Counted from the first letter of the stretch, positions 13,054-27,602 are shown. The stretch: 64,000 nt of DNA from Sycobia sp. Sy_11 (GCA_018907035.1 JACCIC010000170.1:124001-188000); one strand, 5' to 3'. Notes: generated by a model not told the origin, from the sequence alone. Made by a program: numbers and translations.

Positions 13054-15210
13054 TTCCTTACAAATATCCATACTTCTAAAAGTAATATTTTATATGCTTA
13101 ATTTAATACAAATCCGTGTGATATAACAGCCATAAAATAAATATAATCTTTGTTATTATTAATGGCTGTATCACAGTAATAAACACAAATAATTATATTA
13201 TTTGAACAATAATATTTCATCAGAAAACATAGTTTTATGTCGAAATAAAAAACTTTCACTCATTTTTTTTTTCATATGTTTTACATTAAATTCTAACAAC
13301 CTTCAAGGTATTTATAAATTCACTTGTGCACACTTGCGCAAGTTAATTTTCAAAGTCTTAAAACAATTTTGAAATCCAATAATGATTGTCTTCAATAATT
13401 CAATCAATATTTCTTTTATTTTTTCTATAAAAATAAAAGAATTTTTTCAATTTTTTCAACCCAGCCTGTTAGTATGTTAAATACTTCAGTATTACTCGCG
13501 CTTTCGATGGTAATGTAAAACTTAACGCCTTTTTGTATTAATACAATCCACCACATGCTTCGCGGGTCAATAAAATAAAAGTCAAGAGGAAATACATACA
13601 CTGCAATATATATATATACACGGAGGGTGCTGGCGGCGAGTGATGGAAAGCTCCTCGCTCCTCTGTAGTGAAAACAAATTATTCTCCATTCGAGTGGCTG
13701 CTATTTTTCACACTTGCTTCCAGCGCAGTATTTCTCCTCTCCTGCAATATGCATCGGGAAGGCGCGCCGAAAGAATCTCGATATCCTCCCGATGGACGCC
13801 CGAATAATATCCGAATAAAGGGTACAAAAAAGGCGATCGAATGATAGATCGACCATTCTGTTTTGTGGCTCCCTTCCTCGGTTTTCGCACTTTCTTAAAT
13901 TTTAAGGGATGTTGCGGTTTATGAGGGAGAAGAAATACGAGTACACAATTTATTTCTTGCTCAAGGATAATATTTCCAAAATTTAGTTGAATATTTAATG
14001 CACAATGGTTTGATTTTATCCGTGTTTCTGTATTATGGAATAAGACTCATATCTCATATAAATTTAGACGTAGCTAAAGAAGCAATCATAATGTTAATAT
14101 AACAGAAAATAAAAATAAATAAACAAGCCTCAGAAATGTAAATGTAAAGGCTAAATAAGGTCAGTCTACAAAAGGGATATTCACAGAAAACTATCAATTA
14201 AAATTTCAAGAAGTTAAATAGTCATTTTATCACAATAAAAAGGTAATAACACTATTAACTTTAAAACAATATCAATTGATCGGAACAATATTTTATTTTC
14301 CATATATGTGTAAGTTTAAATTCTGTTTTCATCGAGACCAACGGCCGGCAGCTCACAAGCAATCCAATATATTCTACTCAGGGGTCGATAGAGCGTCGAC
14401 ACACCTTAACAGCTGGACTCTTAGCGGAGATCAAATCATTGTGACGACACAAGCTTTCTTCTCTAACTTTTCGTCTAAAGCACTCAGGAATTTACTCTTT
14501 CTTTTTCTCCAGTTTTTACTTTTTGCAGAACAAACATTTTTTATTTTATCTACAATTTGGTAGTTTTTAAACATTAATTCAACAGTTGTGTTATATTATT
14601 ACAGTTATTATAACAGTTATGTTATAGAATTGAATTAGGAAACGAACAATGCCAGATGCCGTTTCGATTTATGTTCATCTCACAAGCTGATTTAGAAGCT
14701 TGCAGATATGCGTACATTATATACCCTATTAAAAATGAATAGATATCTTGTAAAGATAAAATTTCAAGGGATTCCTTACAATATTTATAGCCGAAATTTA
14801 AGACCAAACTTAATTTCAAAATATGAATGCGTATATATTGGCTTAAAATAAACAAGAATTTTAACTAATAATTCTTTAAATACTTTTTACATTTTAATAC
14901 GTACCTATTTGCATTTGACATAAATAGAATACTCTGTTCGGCATACAAAAAAGTATTATTAGACATATACGGAAGGTGAATGAAGAAACAAATTTTATTA
15001 AAATCTTTTCTTTCTTTATATATTGAATAATTTAGATATATCTTCTTGGATACTGGATATACTGTATTTGGATACTTCCAATTCTGGTCCGGTTTATTTT
15101 TTATAATATATTCTTCTCATAAAAAATGGCTAGGAAATAGTCCAAAGACTATGGAATTTATACTCAAAGAAACAAAGCAAATAAATGTTATAAATATAGA
15201 TATGTAAATA
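13054..15210. other. Intergenic DNA
   Basis: AT-rich, with a GC-richer patch at about 13.62-13.90 kb. A candidate SP2 polyadenylation signal (ataaaataaat) lies near 13133. Short frames at 13.7, 14.3 and 14.6 kb look like chance. Confidence 0.4.
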
Positions 15211-16501
15211 TACGAGGGCGGTTTGATAAGTCCGTGACTTTTAAATGAAAAAACAATTTAATTAAACAATTTTTTTTACTTTTCAATATAGTCCCCTCCA
15301 AACTCGATACATTTATTCTAGTGGTATTCAATCCTTTTTAAGCCTTCCAAAAAGTAACTTTTGTCGAAATCCTCCAAATAATCATTTGTGGTAGTCATAA
15401 TCTCTTCATTCGATGAAAATCTTTTACCATCAAGCCAAGTTTTCATGTTTGGAAAAAGAAAATAATCAGATGGTGCTAAATCTGGAGAATAAGGTGGGTG
15501 AGGAAGTAATTCGTAACGTAATCCTGCTAATTTGACTATTGCTATAGTACTCGTGTGAGCTGGTGCGTTGTCGTGGTGGGAGAGCATTTTTTTCTTCACC
15601 AGATGGGGCCGCTTTTCCTTCAGTATGGCTTCAAATCTATCCAATAATGAAGCATAATACTGTCCTGTAATTGTTTTTCCCTTCTGTAGGTAATCGATTA
15701 GTATTATACTCCGTGAGTCCCAAAAAACTGTAGCCATGACCTTACCGGCTAATGGAACAGTTTTTGCTTTTTTCGGAGCAGGTTTTCTATGTTCAGTCCA
15801 GATTATTTGACTGCCGTTTCGTTTCTGGCGTATAGTGATGAATCCATGTTTCATCAATAGTAACATAACAGCGCTAAAATTCAGTTGGATTACGCATGTC
15901 CAAACATTGTTTAGATGCAACAATGCGTGACCGTTTATTGTCGACTGTGAGCAAACACGGCACCCATCTTGCAGATAATTTTCTCATATTCAAAATTTCA
16001 TGAAAAATATGAAATACGCATTCAGTCGAAATTCTGACAGTGTTACTAATCTCGCATATCTTTAGTCGACGATCTTCGAGTATCATATCATAGATTTTAT
16101 TGGCCATATCTTGATTAGTCACCTCTTTTGGGCGGCCAGAAGGCTCAGCATCACTTGTATTCATTGCTACCACAACGAAATTCAGTAAACCACTGGTGAA
16201 CCATTCCACGTGATGAAGCAGAGTCCTTATAATATTTTTTAAGCTTTTCTTCAGTTTCCTTAATTGTTTTTCCACGCAGAAAGTAATGTTTAATAACGAC
16301 TCGAAATCCGTTTTTTTCCATGCTTTTGTAAAAACAATGAAACACTTTTTTCCATTGTTAATATTATCTTTCTTCTCATAATAATGTTTTTCTTACGTAC
16401 CTTTTATAAACTGCAAGTCTTACCATTGACTTGATTGATCTATAAAATAAGGTCGATGAAATGACCATTGTACGAATGACACTTATCAAGTACTGAATTT
16501 T
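15211..16501 (-). mobile_element. Mariner transposon, decayed but nearly full length
   Basis: Length (about 1.29 kb) is normal for mariner. The right-hand gene terminus at 15211 begins tacgagggcggtttgataag. A degraded inverted counterpart (acttatcaa) is at 16481-16489, giving an inferred end near 16501. On the - strand the transposase reads from MEKNGFRVVIKHYFLRGKT (near 16320) through helix-turn-helix-like segments to HHDNAPAHTS and PYSPDLAPSDYF, with 34 residues between the second and third Asp, the mariner D34D signature. The first catalytic block, TIDETWIHHY, is readable near 15850. Confidence 0.9.
15318..16324 (-). pseudogene. Mariner transposase pseudogene (D34D)
   Basis: The frame is broken at least three times: a shift near 16160 after FRCGSNEYK, an in-frame TAG just before the block that contains TIDETW (near 15875), and a further shift between that block and WTEHRKPAPKKAKT (near 15800). 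The longest intact piece is 15318-15923. All three catalytic Asp codons survive, but no functional product is possible. Truncation of the last residues (KRIEYH then stop) is also seen. Confidence 0.88.
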
Positions 16502-19500
16502 AATATTTTCTTATTTAAACAGAAAATGACCATTATAAGTAACTAATATATTAAATCTCTATTTTCTCATAGACTATAACGCTACTAAAATAAAAACCAT
16601 CAATTTAAAATTTTTTTCTAACAATCTTTTATTATATCTCAAGTCGCTCAAAACAGGCAGGATTCTTGTGCACTGATATCAAAGCAAAAAAATTTTGAAT
16701 ACGCCTGTAATCGCGTCGTTCAATGCGCGCTGAACAGAAAAAAGCGGAAACGTTGACTGTACACTTTTTCTCCTCACCGGAATCCGGGAATGGCCCGAGG
16801 GCACATCGCTGAGAGCGAAGACATTCGCGCCTATCGTCTTTTCAGTGATTGATTTCTCGCAGTCGGCAATAAGGAAATTTAGTTCTGCAATTGGCAAATA
16901 ATTTTAATGGGGCTGCGCGCTCCTCCTATGAATTTCCGAGGGTGTCAAATATGTATAATTTTCGTTTAAAATCTGAGTCGTAAATTTCTCAATGCAACCT
17001 CTAGATATTAAATACTGTCGCGATCGCGGAGTGCTACATTAGATCTGTATTTAATTTATACAAATATATAAATAGAAGAAAAAAATTATCGTCTTATATT
17101 GATGAAACTATTTTGGATTAAGATGTACATATAAAAAAAAGTAAAATCCCAATTGACTCCCGACCCAAATGCGATCGAAGATTTTATCCCGACTCGGCGA
17201 GGTCGGCCGTTGAAACCCGCGACTCGTTTCTTTTTAACACGCGATCATTCGCCAAAGGAGCGAACCGCAACCTTGATAGCCTGCCTCCTCCCCTCCCTTA
17301 GGAACTCTGTATATATTAGTATCGCATTCTCTAGGGTCGCTGGTTCTGGTCTTCCTCCTCCCTCCCGCTTTGAGATTATTGATTAATGCTCTCACGGATT
17401 CTACAATGGTGGTAGGCTATATATTGTGCGAAATTATCGGGTGAGGGATAATCGTACAGTAACTTTTTATGAAATACATATAAATGCTCGAAATTTTTTT
17501 TCGGTTTCTTCGCAATGATAAATTTAATACAAAAATTATATGTAGATGTTTATATAAATACGTTAAATGTTCGAAAATAATATACGCAATCGTGATACCG
17601 AAACAAGATAGGCGGGGCGTCTATCTTTTCACGACCAACAGCGCTTTAAACTTTCGCGTAACGAAGCATCGATCAAAATCTCTTTAGTTTCCCGAGTAAA
17701 ATTCTCGTTATAATTGCAGCTGTATACTGCGCCGGCCTAATCGCGCCTATATCGCTGGACGCAAGCTAGCGATATCGCTCTCGCAGCAACGACTATCGCG
17801 GGACAAAATTACCGATGCATGTATATTGTACATGTATAGACTTGACGCCCGGATTTCGTGCGCGCACGATCCACTCCGGTCGATGATTGAAGGCCGTGAG
17901 ATCAAAGGACCAAGATACACCGCGCGCAATCAATTCACGTGCGCGCAATTCCGATTTTAATTTAATTAACGGTACATTATGATCAGTTCTGCGCATATAG
18001 TGGACTAATCCGAACGGAAATTCGATCCCAAGTCCTATATGTCAATTGGTATGATTGCAGCTAATGAATTTGAACTGAAACTATATACAGTGAATACTGA
18101 AAATAATTTATAGAATTTAGCGACGCAAATTTAAAAAAAAAATTGTTCGCAAAATTGAACTGCAAAGGTATTAACTAATTTACGAAATCCGAATTCAGAG
18201 TAAAACAGACTTTGAAATTCATACCATGATTAAATTTCTTATCATAGTGATGTTTTTATCGACTGTAATATAATTTAATAAAAGTTCTTTAGAGTATTTA
18301 GAATCGGGTCACCCATTGAACCCTAATTAATTTAAATTAAAATTTTTGATATTTAATTGCCGTATGAAATTACTAACATAATCAATAGTAGACAAACTTG
18401 ACAAATCCTTTCCACTGTGTTCTAATGCATATATTATTGTATAATATCTATTATGTCTATTAAGAAATAGATTAGTAAAAAAATATATTGACATTAATAA
18501 GTGTCAATAAGTAAAATAAATAAAGGATTTGTTCTAGCTGCAATAAATACAAGAGCACAATGCGTTGTTTTGAATAAAAAGTCTATCTAATTTGAATCGC
18601 TTCAATTAGATTTAGATTCTATAAAAATATATATTATTATCCTTATCATTGTGTAATTTTTACATTATCTATTATTTTTTTATATTTTCAATCCTAATGT
18701 TGCTTCCAACACAATGTAAATTTACTTATCTTCATATTATTTAGTAAGCTTCATTTGAAAAATCAATTTATGTAAGCAAAAGTAAATTTTAAAATTCGAA
18801 AAATTCTACATATCTTACATCTTATCCAATTATATAAATAAAGTTATATAATAGACTTAAGGCATAAATTTACAGTGTCCTTATTCGAAGAAGATATAAT
18901 CAATAATATTTGTGTTGCATTTTTACCATCATTACAAACTTGGAACTGATATTAGTTTACCGTAACAAGTAAAAAATTAGAATCAAGAAAAACGATTAAA
19001 ATTTAAAATATTCTAAATTTTGGAAAACAGGAATTAAAATTTGTTATTATTGGAATATCAAATATACAATTTGTTTTAATTTTTTTGAAATTATAATAGA
19101 TTCATGAGAGTTATATAAAAGCCAAAGCGATACTTAAAAATATGTATAAACATATCCTGCATGTTTATTTATATGTTACATTTCTTTCAACTGCTCCAAA
19201 AATTAAGAACTAACTTCTTTTATCTAAAAAATATGACTTAGAATTATAATCAATAATTGTGATTAAATGTTTTATACTAAAAGATATCTGACCTTCAATT
19301 ATAGACTCAATAGTTAGTATTTTCTGGTTCTTTAGAGTTTAGAGTGAGCTGTCAACCCGACACTGTAAAGATTACTTTCAGTATAAAAATTATCATCCGT
19401 CTAGATTAGTCTATATTCTATGTTCCACTCTGAAACTTGAAAATTTATAAGTTATGCCAAATTCAACATTAAATCGTTCAAATATAAGTGAAACTTATGA

Positions 19501-21162
19501 GATTCACACTCAGAGACTCATTATGAGACTCCTTTCTGATTAGCTGGCTTTATAATGCTAAGCACGAAGAACTGACCCTGGCATGTCGACACTCTCAATT
19601 TTTTCTTATACTTGTTAACAGATTACTCCGAAAATTGTCCTTGACTATCAAAAGAGAAACTTTCAGAATTTCTAAGAACATCTAATAAGTTCCTATAATC
19701 TTGATATTTTATCCGAGTGATTTTATGTTAGATCCCAAAATAATATTCCAATAAAGAACATTGTTGATTTCAATTTTTTACATTTTGTTTATAAAGAAAT
19801 GCTGGACTAGGATTTAAAATAATCTTGTTAACAGTTATAAGTACATAGATACTCACTTACAGATTGGCTTGTCTTTCATTTATATAAATAACGTTTTTAT
19901 AATTGTACAAACACGTGCTTTTATTTTTTTACAGATAAATCTTCCTGAAAAGATAGAAAAACTGCTACATTTACAGCAAAACATATATACTGAAACTTAA
20001 ATTTTAACTTTACAAACATTAAATAATTTGGACGACTAAAACGACGCAACAATAAACTCTTACAAATTCATTACATTATAATTCAAAACGTAGTTTCACA
20101 TTAAAATTTTTCCTGCACAAGGCTTATAATTTAAATGTTAACAATTTTTTCAATATTATTTTCTTTGTTATTTGATAATTCTCATTAAATTGTTCTCGAG
20201 CTTACAAGAAATTGCGAAATTCGAATTTTCTTTTTTACTTAATACTGCTTTATTATTTTATGCTAACATAATTTCTTTTTAGTAGCGATAAAAACAGTCT
20301 AGATAAGCACGGGAACTTAGCAACAAAAAAGAAATGACGACGGGATATGTTCTTTGTTCGACTTAATAACAAAGGCCGTATGCTAGACTTCTTAACTTCA
20401 TTCCTTCATGAACGCCGCACTGTTCGAAACTGTATTGCTAATGAAGATACAGTTGTACCGAAAAACCAACTTGCGTGTCATATCCATTGTACAGTTATCA
20501 CGCGCGACATGCGATACGTTTAACGGCATAGCTTTTTGCCCGGGAAACAATATGCTACGCAAGTCGGTTCACACACGCGATTCGCTCGTTCGTCAATTTT
20601 CAAACCTGCCCTCTGTGTTAAAACCCAGCTTCGGATTGCTTTCGTTTTAAGTTTACAGGCGACAGATGAATCTCTCATGATACTGATTAACAGCTTTCGA
20701 CATTATTAGAATGTGTCGTACACTTCGAAAACATTTTGAAAAGTATAATTAGTTCCGCGTATTTGACTTTTGTGGGTTATGAAAACTAGGCCCATCTTTG
20801 TCGGAATTGAAAATAATTAATAATGTTTAATTAAAAACAAGTTAACATTAAATGGTTAAATTCAAATTGATGATCAGTCATGCGAAAGATTGCCGCTTAA
20901 TGTTAAGAAAATTAGTAGTTAGAGTTAGAGTAGTAGAGGTTATAGTAAAATTTGAGAATTTTTTAAATCAGAAATATTTCTAAAATTAGACAGAAGATCA
21001 TTCGATTATTCTCTCATACGAGCAATAGCTAAGTTAAGCGATTGATTGACTTTCTAAATGTCTTCTTCCAAATATCATAAAATCGTGTTATAATGGATAA
21101 AATGAGTAGGGAATGATTAATAAAACTCATCTACTTCAATAAGCTTGTTTAGAATTTTATAT
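16502..21162. other. Long intergenic stretch
   Basis: Mostly AT-rich, with GC-richer, CpG-containing patches at about 16.70-16.93, 17.15-17.40, 17.60-17.97 and 20.40-20.65 kb. None of these patches has a frame with both coding bias and splice context. No recognisable gene or element. Confidence 0.4.
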
Positions 21163-22372
21163 TGTAACGGTTTTCTTGATCCGGCTTGACCACCGCCGGA
21201 TAGTAGTCCGCTTCAAGGCTTTGGACTGCCGACGGAATCAATTGCTTACCTTAAATACCGAGGCACCAGATGCTTTCGCGTCCGGGACTAAACCCCTTTT
21301 CCATGTGGAGCCCGTCTAACACTTCCTCATATGCCCTCGGCTAGCTGCAAAGGTATGTGGAAGGTTCGAGAGTGCGTATTCAATGAACACGCTGACTACT
21401 TTAGATTGATAATCGTTGTTTCTTCTGTAATTATTCGGGAGCCTATACATCCGATAGCCCTCATACAAAGTCTATTTTCGTGCCTATGGTAACGTATTCT
21501 CTTATATAATTAAATAACACTAATTAACAGTGAGGTTAGGACGGGAGTCTCTACGAGCGATATTCAAAACACCGACTCACGACCGCTGAAACGTGTTCAA
21601 AACCGCAGATCGACAGGGCCACATCAGCCCCTAGCACTAGGATCTGCCCAGGTAACCCACCGGTCCAGGCCCCGTGAGATTTATCTGTCACGCACTTCCT
21701 CAGGTCGTCGTGACCTGATGACGCCTCATTCCGGGCCTCCTTCTGGACTTATTTCTTATCACTTATATATCAACTTATATTCAGGGCTCCTACAAATCCA
21801 TCGTCCCGCGCATACACAGAAGAGTCAGACACGCCACGCCGCTCATTCATCTCGTTCCCCACCTGCCTCTATAACGTTCTGATAACCGAGCCCGTCAAAT
21901 GTAGGTAGCCGTTAGCCTCATGACCAAAACACAAACTTCGGAGCGAGTCAAACTTCCTTGAAGTAACCTCACGGCGTAGGCTCATATAAATCCGAAATCA
22001 ATACCTATTCAACAACCTACGTGATCTAACCGTTGCAACGCACGAGACTTAAAATTCCGCGCCGATCTCCCGCACTGATCAGATCGAAGGGCGTAATCTA
22101 CTAACTTCGGCATTAAAAGCAGTAATACTATCTTAGACGCCCCGTACGTCACCTAATAACGCCAATATTAATTAGACGGCATAAGCCATACTCACTCTTT
22201 TTCTACGACGAAGTGCGGTCCACGGCAGGTGACGTCCTTTCTCGATAGGTCTAGTCGATCCGGCGAAAGGTAAAGAAGCGTAAAGAAAACGAGCTCACGT
22301 GCTCTCCCAAACCTAACGCTTTTTCGGCGGCCCTTGCCTCTCCTCCCGCTACGCTGACCCTATCCTACCATC
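21163..22372. other. GC-rich island, possibly LTR-derived
   Basis: Base composition switches abruptly from about 30% to about half G+C at 21163, where the sequence begins tgtaacgg, and returns to AT-rich near 22372. No long reading frame exists on either strand. An inverted repeat tcaggtc/gacctga sits near 21700-21718. The TG start suggests an LTR of a gypsy-type element, but I could not find a matching CA end with a target-site duplication, so this is only a possibility. Confidence 0.3.
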
Positions 22373-22889
22373 TTATATACCATACTATCCTATCAACATT
22401 CTTCAATGACATATTATTTTTCAATTATATAATAGATTCCCAGTTCAATTTTATTGAATTATTTACAGTTTTGTAACTAACGGAAGTGTCGATGATTCCA
22501 AAATAAAATAGCTAGATAAACTATAAACAAATGGTACTGATGGTCTTCATCAGATTGTAAGTAACTCTCGTTTATCAACCCTAGTCAAATCTATGTAGCA
22601 AAAAGTAAATTCAGTGTATATCCTTTATTAGAATGTAACGAATAATGTTGAACCAAGCCCTTATTGGAAATTAAAAGCTATAATTCGGTAGCACGTATTA
22701 TTATATCAAAAAACAAATATCTTCTGCATTTCTGTCTAATGGATTATTTATCCATGAAAATTTAGTTCACTTAAAGTCTTGATAAATTATAAGTTTTTAT
22801 TCGAGTATTTATCTATTAATTGTTCGGAGAATGCACAAAAATAATAGTATAATTAACAGGATAAGTTTGGTGGAATGTTAATGATTATT

Positions 22890-23960
22890 AATAAGATCTT
22901 AATGGAATTAATATCTCTAAGAATAGTAAGTAGCTCTAAAGACAATAATAACATTAGTTTTTGAGAAACAATAGAAGACCAGATAGGAACAAGAAATCCT
23001 GCACCACGTTGAGAAGCTTCAGAAGATTTATCTTTGACACGTCTGCATGTGTAATATGCATTTAGTTCTAATTCCCATGAAACTACACGGCGTTTTAGCT
23101 AACTTTCGGTAAAAAATAATACATCTGGCATAATATGCTTAATTAACATAGACTATAACACAGAAATTTTATTATTTAAAGAACGCACATTCTCATAGTA
23201 GAAATATATCATCGATTTATTTGTAAATTATTTGAATAATTTGAGGTCTTATTATATCGGAAGCTTCAACAATACGTACAACTATTATAAATTTTATTAT
23301 TATTAATGCATTTGGATTAGTAAAGTTATGTATCTATCATTTTCACTAAATTTCTTGAAACTCTATCTTTACAATTTAGTCTAATGACAGATCTTCCCAA
23401 TGGTAAAACGTTTCTCATCCTTATAAAACGAAAAACTTCTTTGCCGTATCTAGAGTAAATAATATTTGTTAAGTGTGCTCGGAAGTATCAGTACAATAGA
23501 AAAATAACACAATATTATTGATATTAGACAACAGGCTTTTATATATTGCTTAAAAGGTCTCAGAATCAATATTATGACATTCATGAATATTATATAAAAT
23601 TGTATTAGAAGTAATTGGTCTCCTCTCATTAAATTAACGAAATAGAAGAGCTGGATTAGAAGAACAAATATTACTAATTACTTTCCAGAAACAATATTCT
23701 TGTTTGGTAATCTAAGATTCAGAATTTTGGAAAATTCAATTTCACAACTTCAATTATCTATTTCATCAAGTCTTCTATTAGACTTGAAAATATTATTTGT
23801 GGAATCAAAATTATTCCAATTTGAAGGTTTTAATTGAGATTTAATTATTGAAGCAAGTTTTTTGCTTTGACTATTCAATGCTATTGAAACTCATCAAGAA
23901 TATCAGATACAAATTGATCAGAAACTTATAATTACTTTAATTATCTAAATTATTCATATA
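22890..23960 (-). pseudogene. Non-LTR retrotransposon relic (ORF1 end plus endonuclease)
   Basis: Read on the - strand, about 23215 down to 22960 gives ENVRSLNNKISV, then MPDVLFFTES and NAYYTCRRV, the opening of an APE-type endonuclease (normal pattern N-x-RSL...ETW). An upstream ORF1-like stretch, about 23960-23240, is heavily decayed. No reverse transcriptase follows, so the copy is incomplete. The limits are approximate. Confidence 0.6.
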
Positions 23961-25575
23961 ATTTATCAAACAAAGTTGCTTGTTCGAACATTATTATTTT
24001 TTAAATGTTATAAATTTTATTAATATCATAAATTAAATTTCCTTAAAAAATAGAAGTATAACCATACATGTGCAGTGCAAAATTCGTAATAAAATATGCA
24101 TACATATGTATAATATATAACAATAATTATATATATAAATATAAAAATTATTGTAGATATCGTAAATAATGATAAGTTATTAAAACTTTTGAACAATTAA
24201 ATACTAATACTGTAGAAAATATTTGATTGTAATTGATTTAATTTATATTTAAAATGTATAAAAACTCTCATTTCATTATCTATTAAAATAGTTTTTTTTT
24301 CATATATACTCGATTATATAAAATAATATTTATTGTAGATGGTTTCAAATTAAAAATGATGTCTGCTGTAAAAGTATTTATATTAAAACTTTTACCAACT
24401 GCAGGGCGAGCAGTTCAACGGTTAGGAGATTCCTATGTTTGTTTATCTGATGGATAGCTTACTGTGTAAAGATATTTATTTCGACTAATGAAATTATTTG
24501 CCATAAAGATTCAATCTATAATAAGGTAAAAGAATATACTATACAACTATATTTGTGACAAAATTAATGAGTATTCAAAGCTTATTATTATTATATACAA
24601 CACTATTTTAGTTCATTCAAGATTTCTTCAGTTTGATAAGAAATTTCAATTAAATCTGAACAAATATTTCTTGCATATGAATCGAACATTAATTAATTAA
24701 TGGATTTCATCATTAGGTAGAAAATTTACTATTATTATAATTTATAATTATTAACTAAATCTGAGTAAAATTAATGAGTAGTTATAAAATCAAATAGCAG
24801 GCGGTTTTTTCGCATTATTGACTTGTTTTTATTAAAATACAGTACAAATTTAATACCATATATAAAAAAAGGCTCTTTATAGGCTAATAGGCTAATTTAT
24901 ATGTCAATATTTTGTTAATCAAAATTCTTATAATGTTCAAGTAAGTGTAAAATTTGAAACATCATCATTTATAATAATATATAAATAATTAAACTATCTT
25001 TACAATATTCTGATAATTTTCTCTAATATAGATGATACGAGATTGAATTACGTATACGTGATCGTGGCTTCATAGTAATGACTGAATATTGGAAGGTGTT
25101 TAGAAATTAGTACTGATTGAATAATACTTCTAATAGTGACAGAATAAACAAAGAAAGACACAAACAAAGCAAAATAATAAGTGCCAGTTGGATTTTGAAC
25201 AAAAGTCCGCTTACATCGTTATCAACAGCTAACGGCTCATTATTTTTATACTCAATCAACATGTCAAAGTAAGTGTAAATTAAATAATTTCATTATAATT
25301 TCATAATGCTTATTCAATGAATAAAATTTGTTGATTAAGACGATAACAAATTCACCTTAGAACTACAAAAATAAATTATGTTTAAAATTTAAAGCAAATT
25401 ACTGTTAACGCACGTATTAAGACAGAATTAACGGACTAATATTATTCAAAGATACAACATTAATTAAAAAAAAATGACAACATTTGAAATAAAAATATAT
25501 AATATTGCTTTGCTGATGAATTCAGTCATTTGTTAGATTCGTTAATGAAATGAGATGTAATCCAATCCCTAATTG

Positions 25576-25629
<54 letters not shown>

Positions 25630-26545
25630 TTATATTTGTTTTGTAAATGTAGTAAATAAACAGTTGTCTTAAATGATGAATATATTATTTGCTGAAAGCA
25701 AGAAAAGTTTATTCAAATCACATGAATTCATTTTACATTTAGAGAAGAATTTCTTGATCTAAGAAAATATTTTCTCAGCTTACGGAAACGTTTTTATAAA
25801 ATAAGAAAATATATTCTCGTTAATGAACAATTTTTTCATTGTAAGAAGTCTGGCTCTTAAATATCCAAACTGCCTATAAAAAAGAACTTTATTTTAAATA
25901 TTATTCTAAAGTCAAAATCCCCGCTTCTGTTGTCGATACGCACATTCCTTTAATTTTTCCGTGAATCAAAGTGTAATACTCGAAATGTTTATTTGAATTT
26001 CGACACTTTTTACTTCGTTTACATTGATACGCTATTCCTGTTTTTCACCAGCGAGTGTTGCAAAGAAACACATTCGGTTCCAAACCTCTATATAACAAAT
26101 ACTGTCACTTTCCGTTAGTTTTTTTTAGAAATGTAATACATATAAGTATGTATGTATAAACTTTTCCTTTAATAAATTCAAGAGTCGGATACTTAAGAGT
26201 GTATACAGTCATTAGACACTTAGGATAAGCCACGGCTACAAAAGCTATACTCCTCAGAAGTACAGATGTTGACAACTGATTATCTGCAAGTGCTTAGAAT
26301 TCCAAAGTATATTCCTCCTATCCTTTCTCTAAGTTCGGTAGCAACATCTGTTGATTTCAAGAATACAAAAATCTAAGTTAAAATTTCATGTATTCGAATG
26401 GTAAATAAAAGTACCAGAAGTAAAAATAAATTAAATTGCATATTAATTGCATTTAGTGGAAATTTTCTGATTTCGTGATTTTAAAAGATTAAAATAATAA
26501 CAAATATCTGAATGTTTTTAATGCAAAGTCGCCTTAATTTCATAG
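23961..26545. other. AT-rich intergenic or intronic DNA
   Basis: No gene found. Contains the (TA)n tract at 25.58 kb. If the exon at 26546 belongs to a gene with upstream exons, this stretch would be part of its last intron. Confidence 0.4.
25577..25622. repeat. (TA)n microsatellite
   Basis: Pure TA run followed by a short cacaca. Confidence 0.95.
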
Positions 26546-26834
26546 CGACAGCGCCGCCGAAAAATCCGGACAGCCTGTCAAGGAACCACCTACGCGGCAC
26601 CAGCAACCCTACTCGACGACAACGACCACCCTACTGTCGCGGCACTTTTGCGTCAAGCTCGCGACGAAGGTCCTGGAGAACGTCGCCGTCGCCGCCGGCG
26701 AAAATACCCGCCTCGGCGGTGGAGCCTCGCCGAGGAAGATGACCCGAGCGCCGACGTTGGACAATGGCGCTTACAGCAGCATCGGCTCGGCGTCAGGAAG
26801 CCGTGGGAAGTTGTTCACCATTTCCGAGCACTGA
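26546..26834 (+). CDS. Probable terminal coding exon of an unidentified gene
   Basis: A plausible splice acceptor (gccttaatttcatag, ending 26545) is followed by a frame starting at 26547 and running 95 codons to TGA at 26832-26834. A leading C at 26546 completes a codon split with an upstream exon. The peptide ends GKLFTISEH. Third codon positions are overwhelmingly G or C in an otherwise AT-rich region, which is characteristic of conserved coding exons and unlike the shadow frames that overlap it (26512-26742 and 26648-26917). Composition is Ser/Thr/Pro/Gly-rich with a hydrophobic central segment (KLATKVLENVAVAAG), resembling a flexible C-terminal tail. I do not recognise the protein. No partner exon was found upstream in this window, so the preceding intron may be very long. 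Confidence 0.55.
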
Positions 26835-27598
26835 CGGTCGACGACGCGGGGTTTTACGCGCGCCTAAGTCAGAATTCCGGGGAAAATCGAAGGCCGAGCG
26901 TGGATACGCGAAAATGAGAGAATTCGTTCGGTAAAGGTTTACAAATATTTCCGAGAAGTATAGAGCCAACCGTTTTCGATTTTCGATGGAGCCGTCTAAT
27001 ATTCTTTTTCGGTTTTTCTACAGTACAGTGTGTTTTTATATTAGGTGTGAAGCCGAAAATAATAGATTGATATTTCAAATTCTAACAAATTAGTTATAAG
27101 AGTTATTATACTTAATGATTGACCAGTTCAATTTTATACAATATAAGTATTGAACTGATTGTTTTTGTTTTATGTTTTATATTTTTTATGCTAAGGTTTG
27201 TTTTGATTTTGAATTTTACAAAATGGATTGCTTCATTATATAGAGATGTTTGAACGTTTGAAAAATGTTGTTTCATTTCAATTTGTATGCAACGAGCGGC
27301 GTGAAAAAAAATTACTTATTCGAATAGATGTTCAGTGGTGATTCGTTAATTCAAGACTGTTGTGACGAATGTTTCATTTAAAACTTTATTGCACACTGGA
27401 CTTAATTTATGATAAATTTACAAAATCCGCTTTCAAAAATTATAAGGAGATTTCTTTTTGTAGCTTGTATTATAAGCAAAATTATTGACTTGAAAATATA
27501 TAATTTTTTTGATACCTCTACAATACATCTCTTCTAATATATTGATGCATTTACGATTATTTACAGGTCCCACAATTAGTGAAGATATCATTGTAACG

Positions 27599-27602
<4 letters not shown>

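Noticed and set aside
26512..26917. Two overlapping Arg/Pro-rich frames
   Set aside because: They are shadows of the GC3-rich exon in the third frame.
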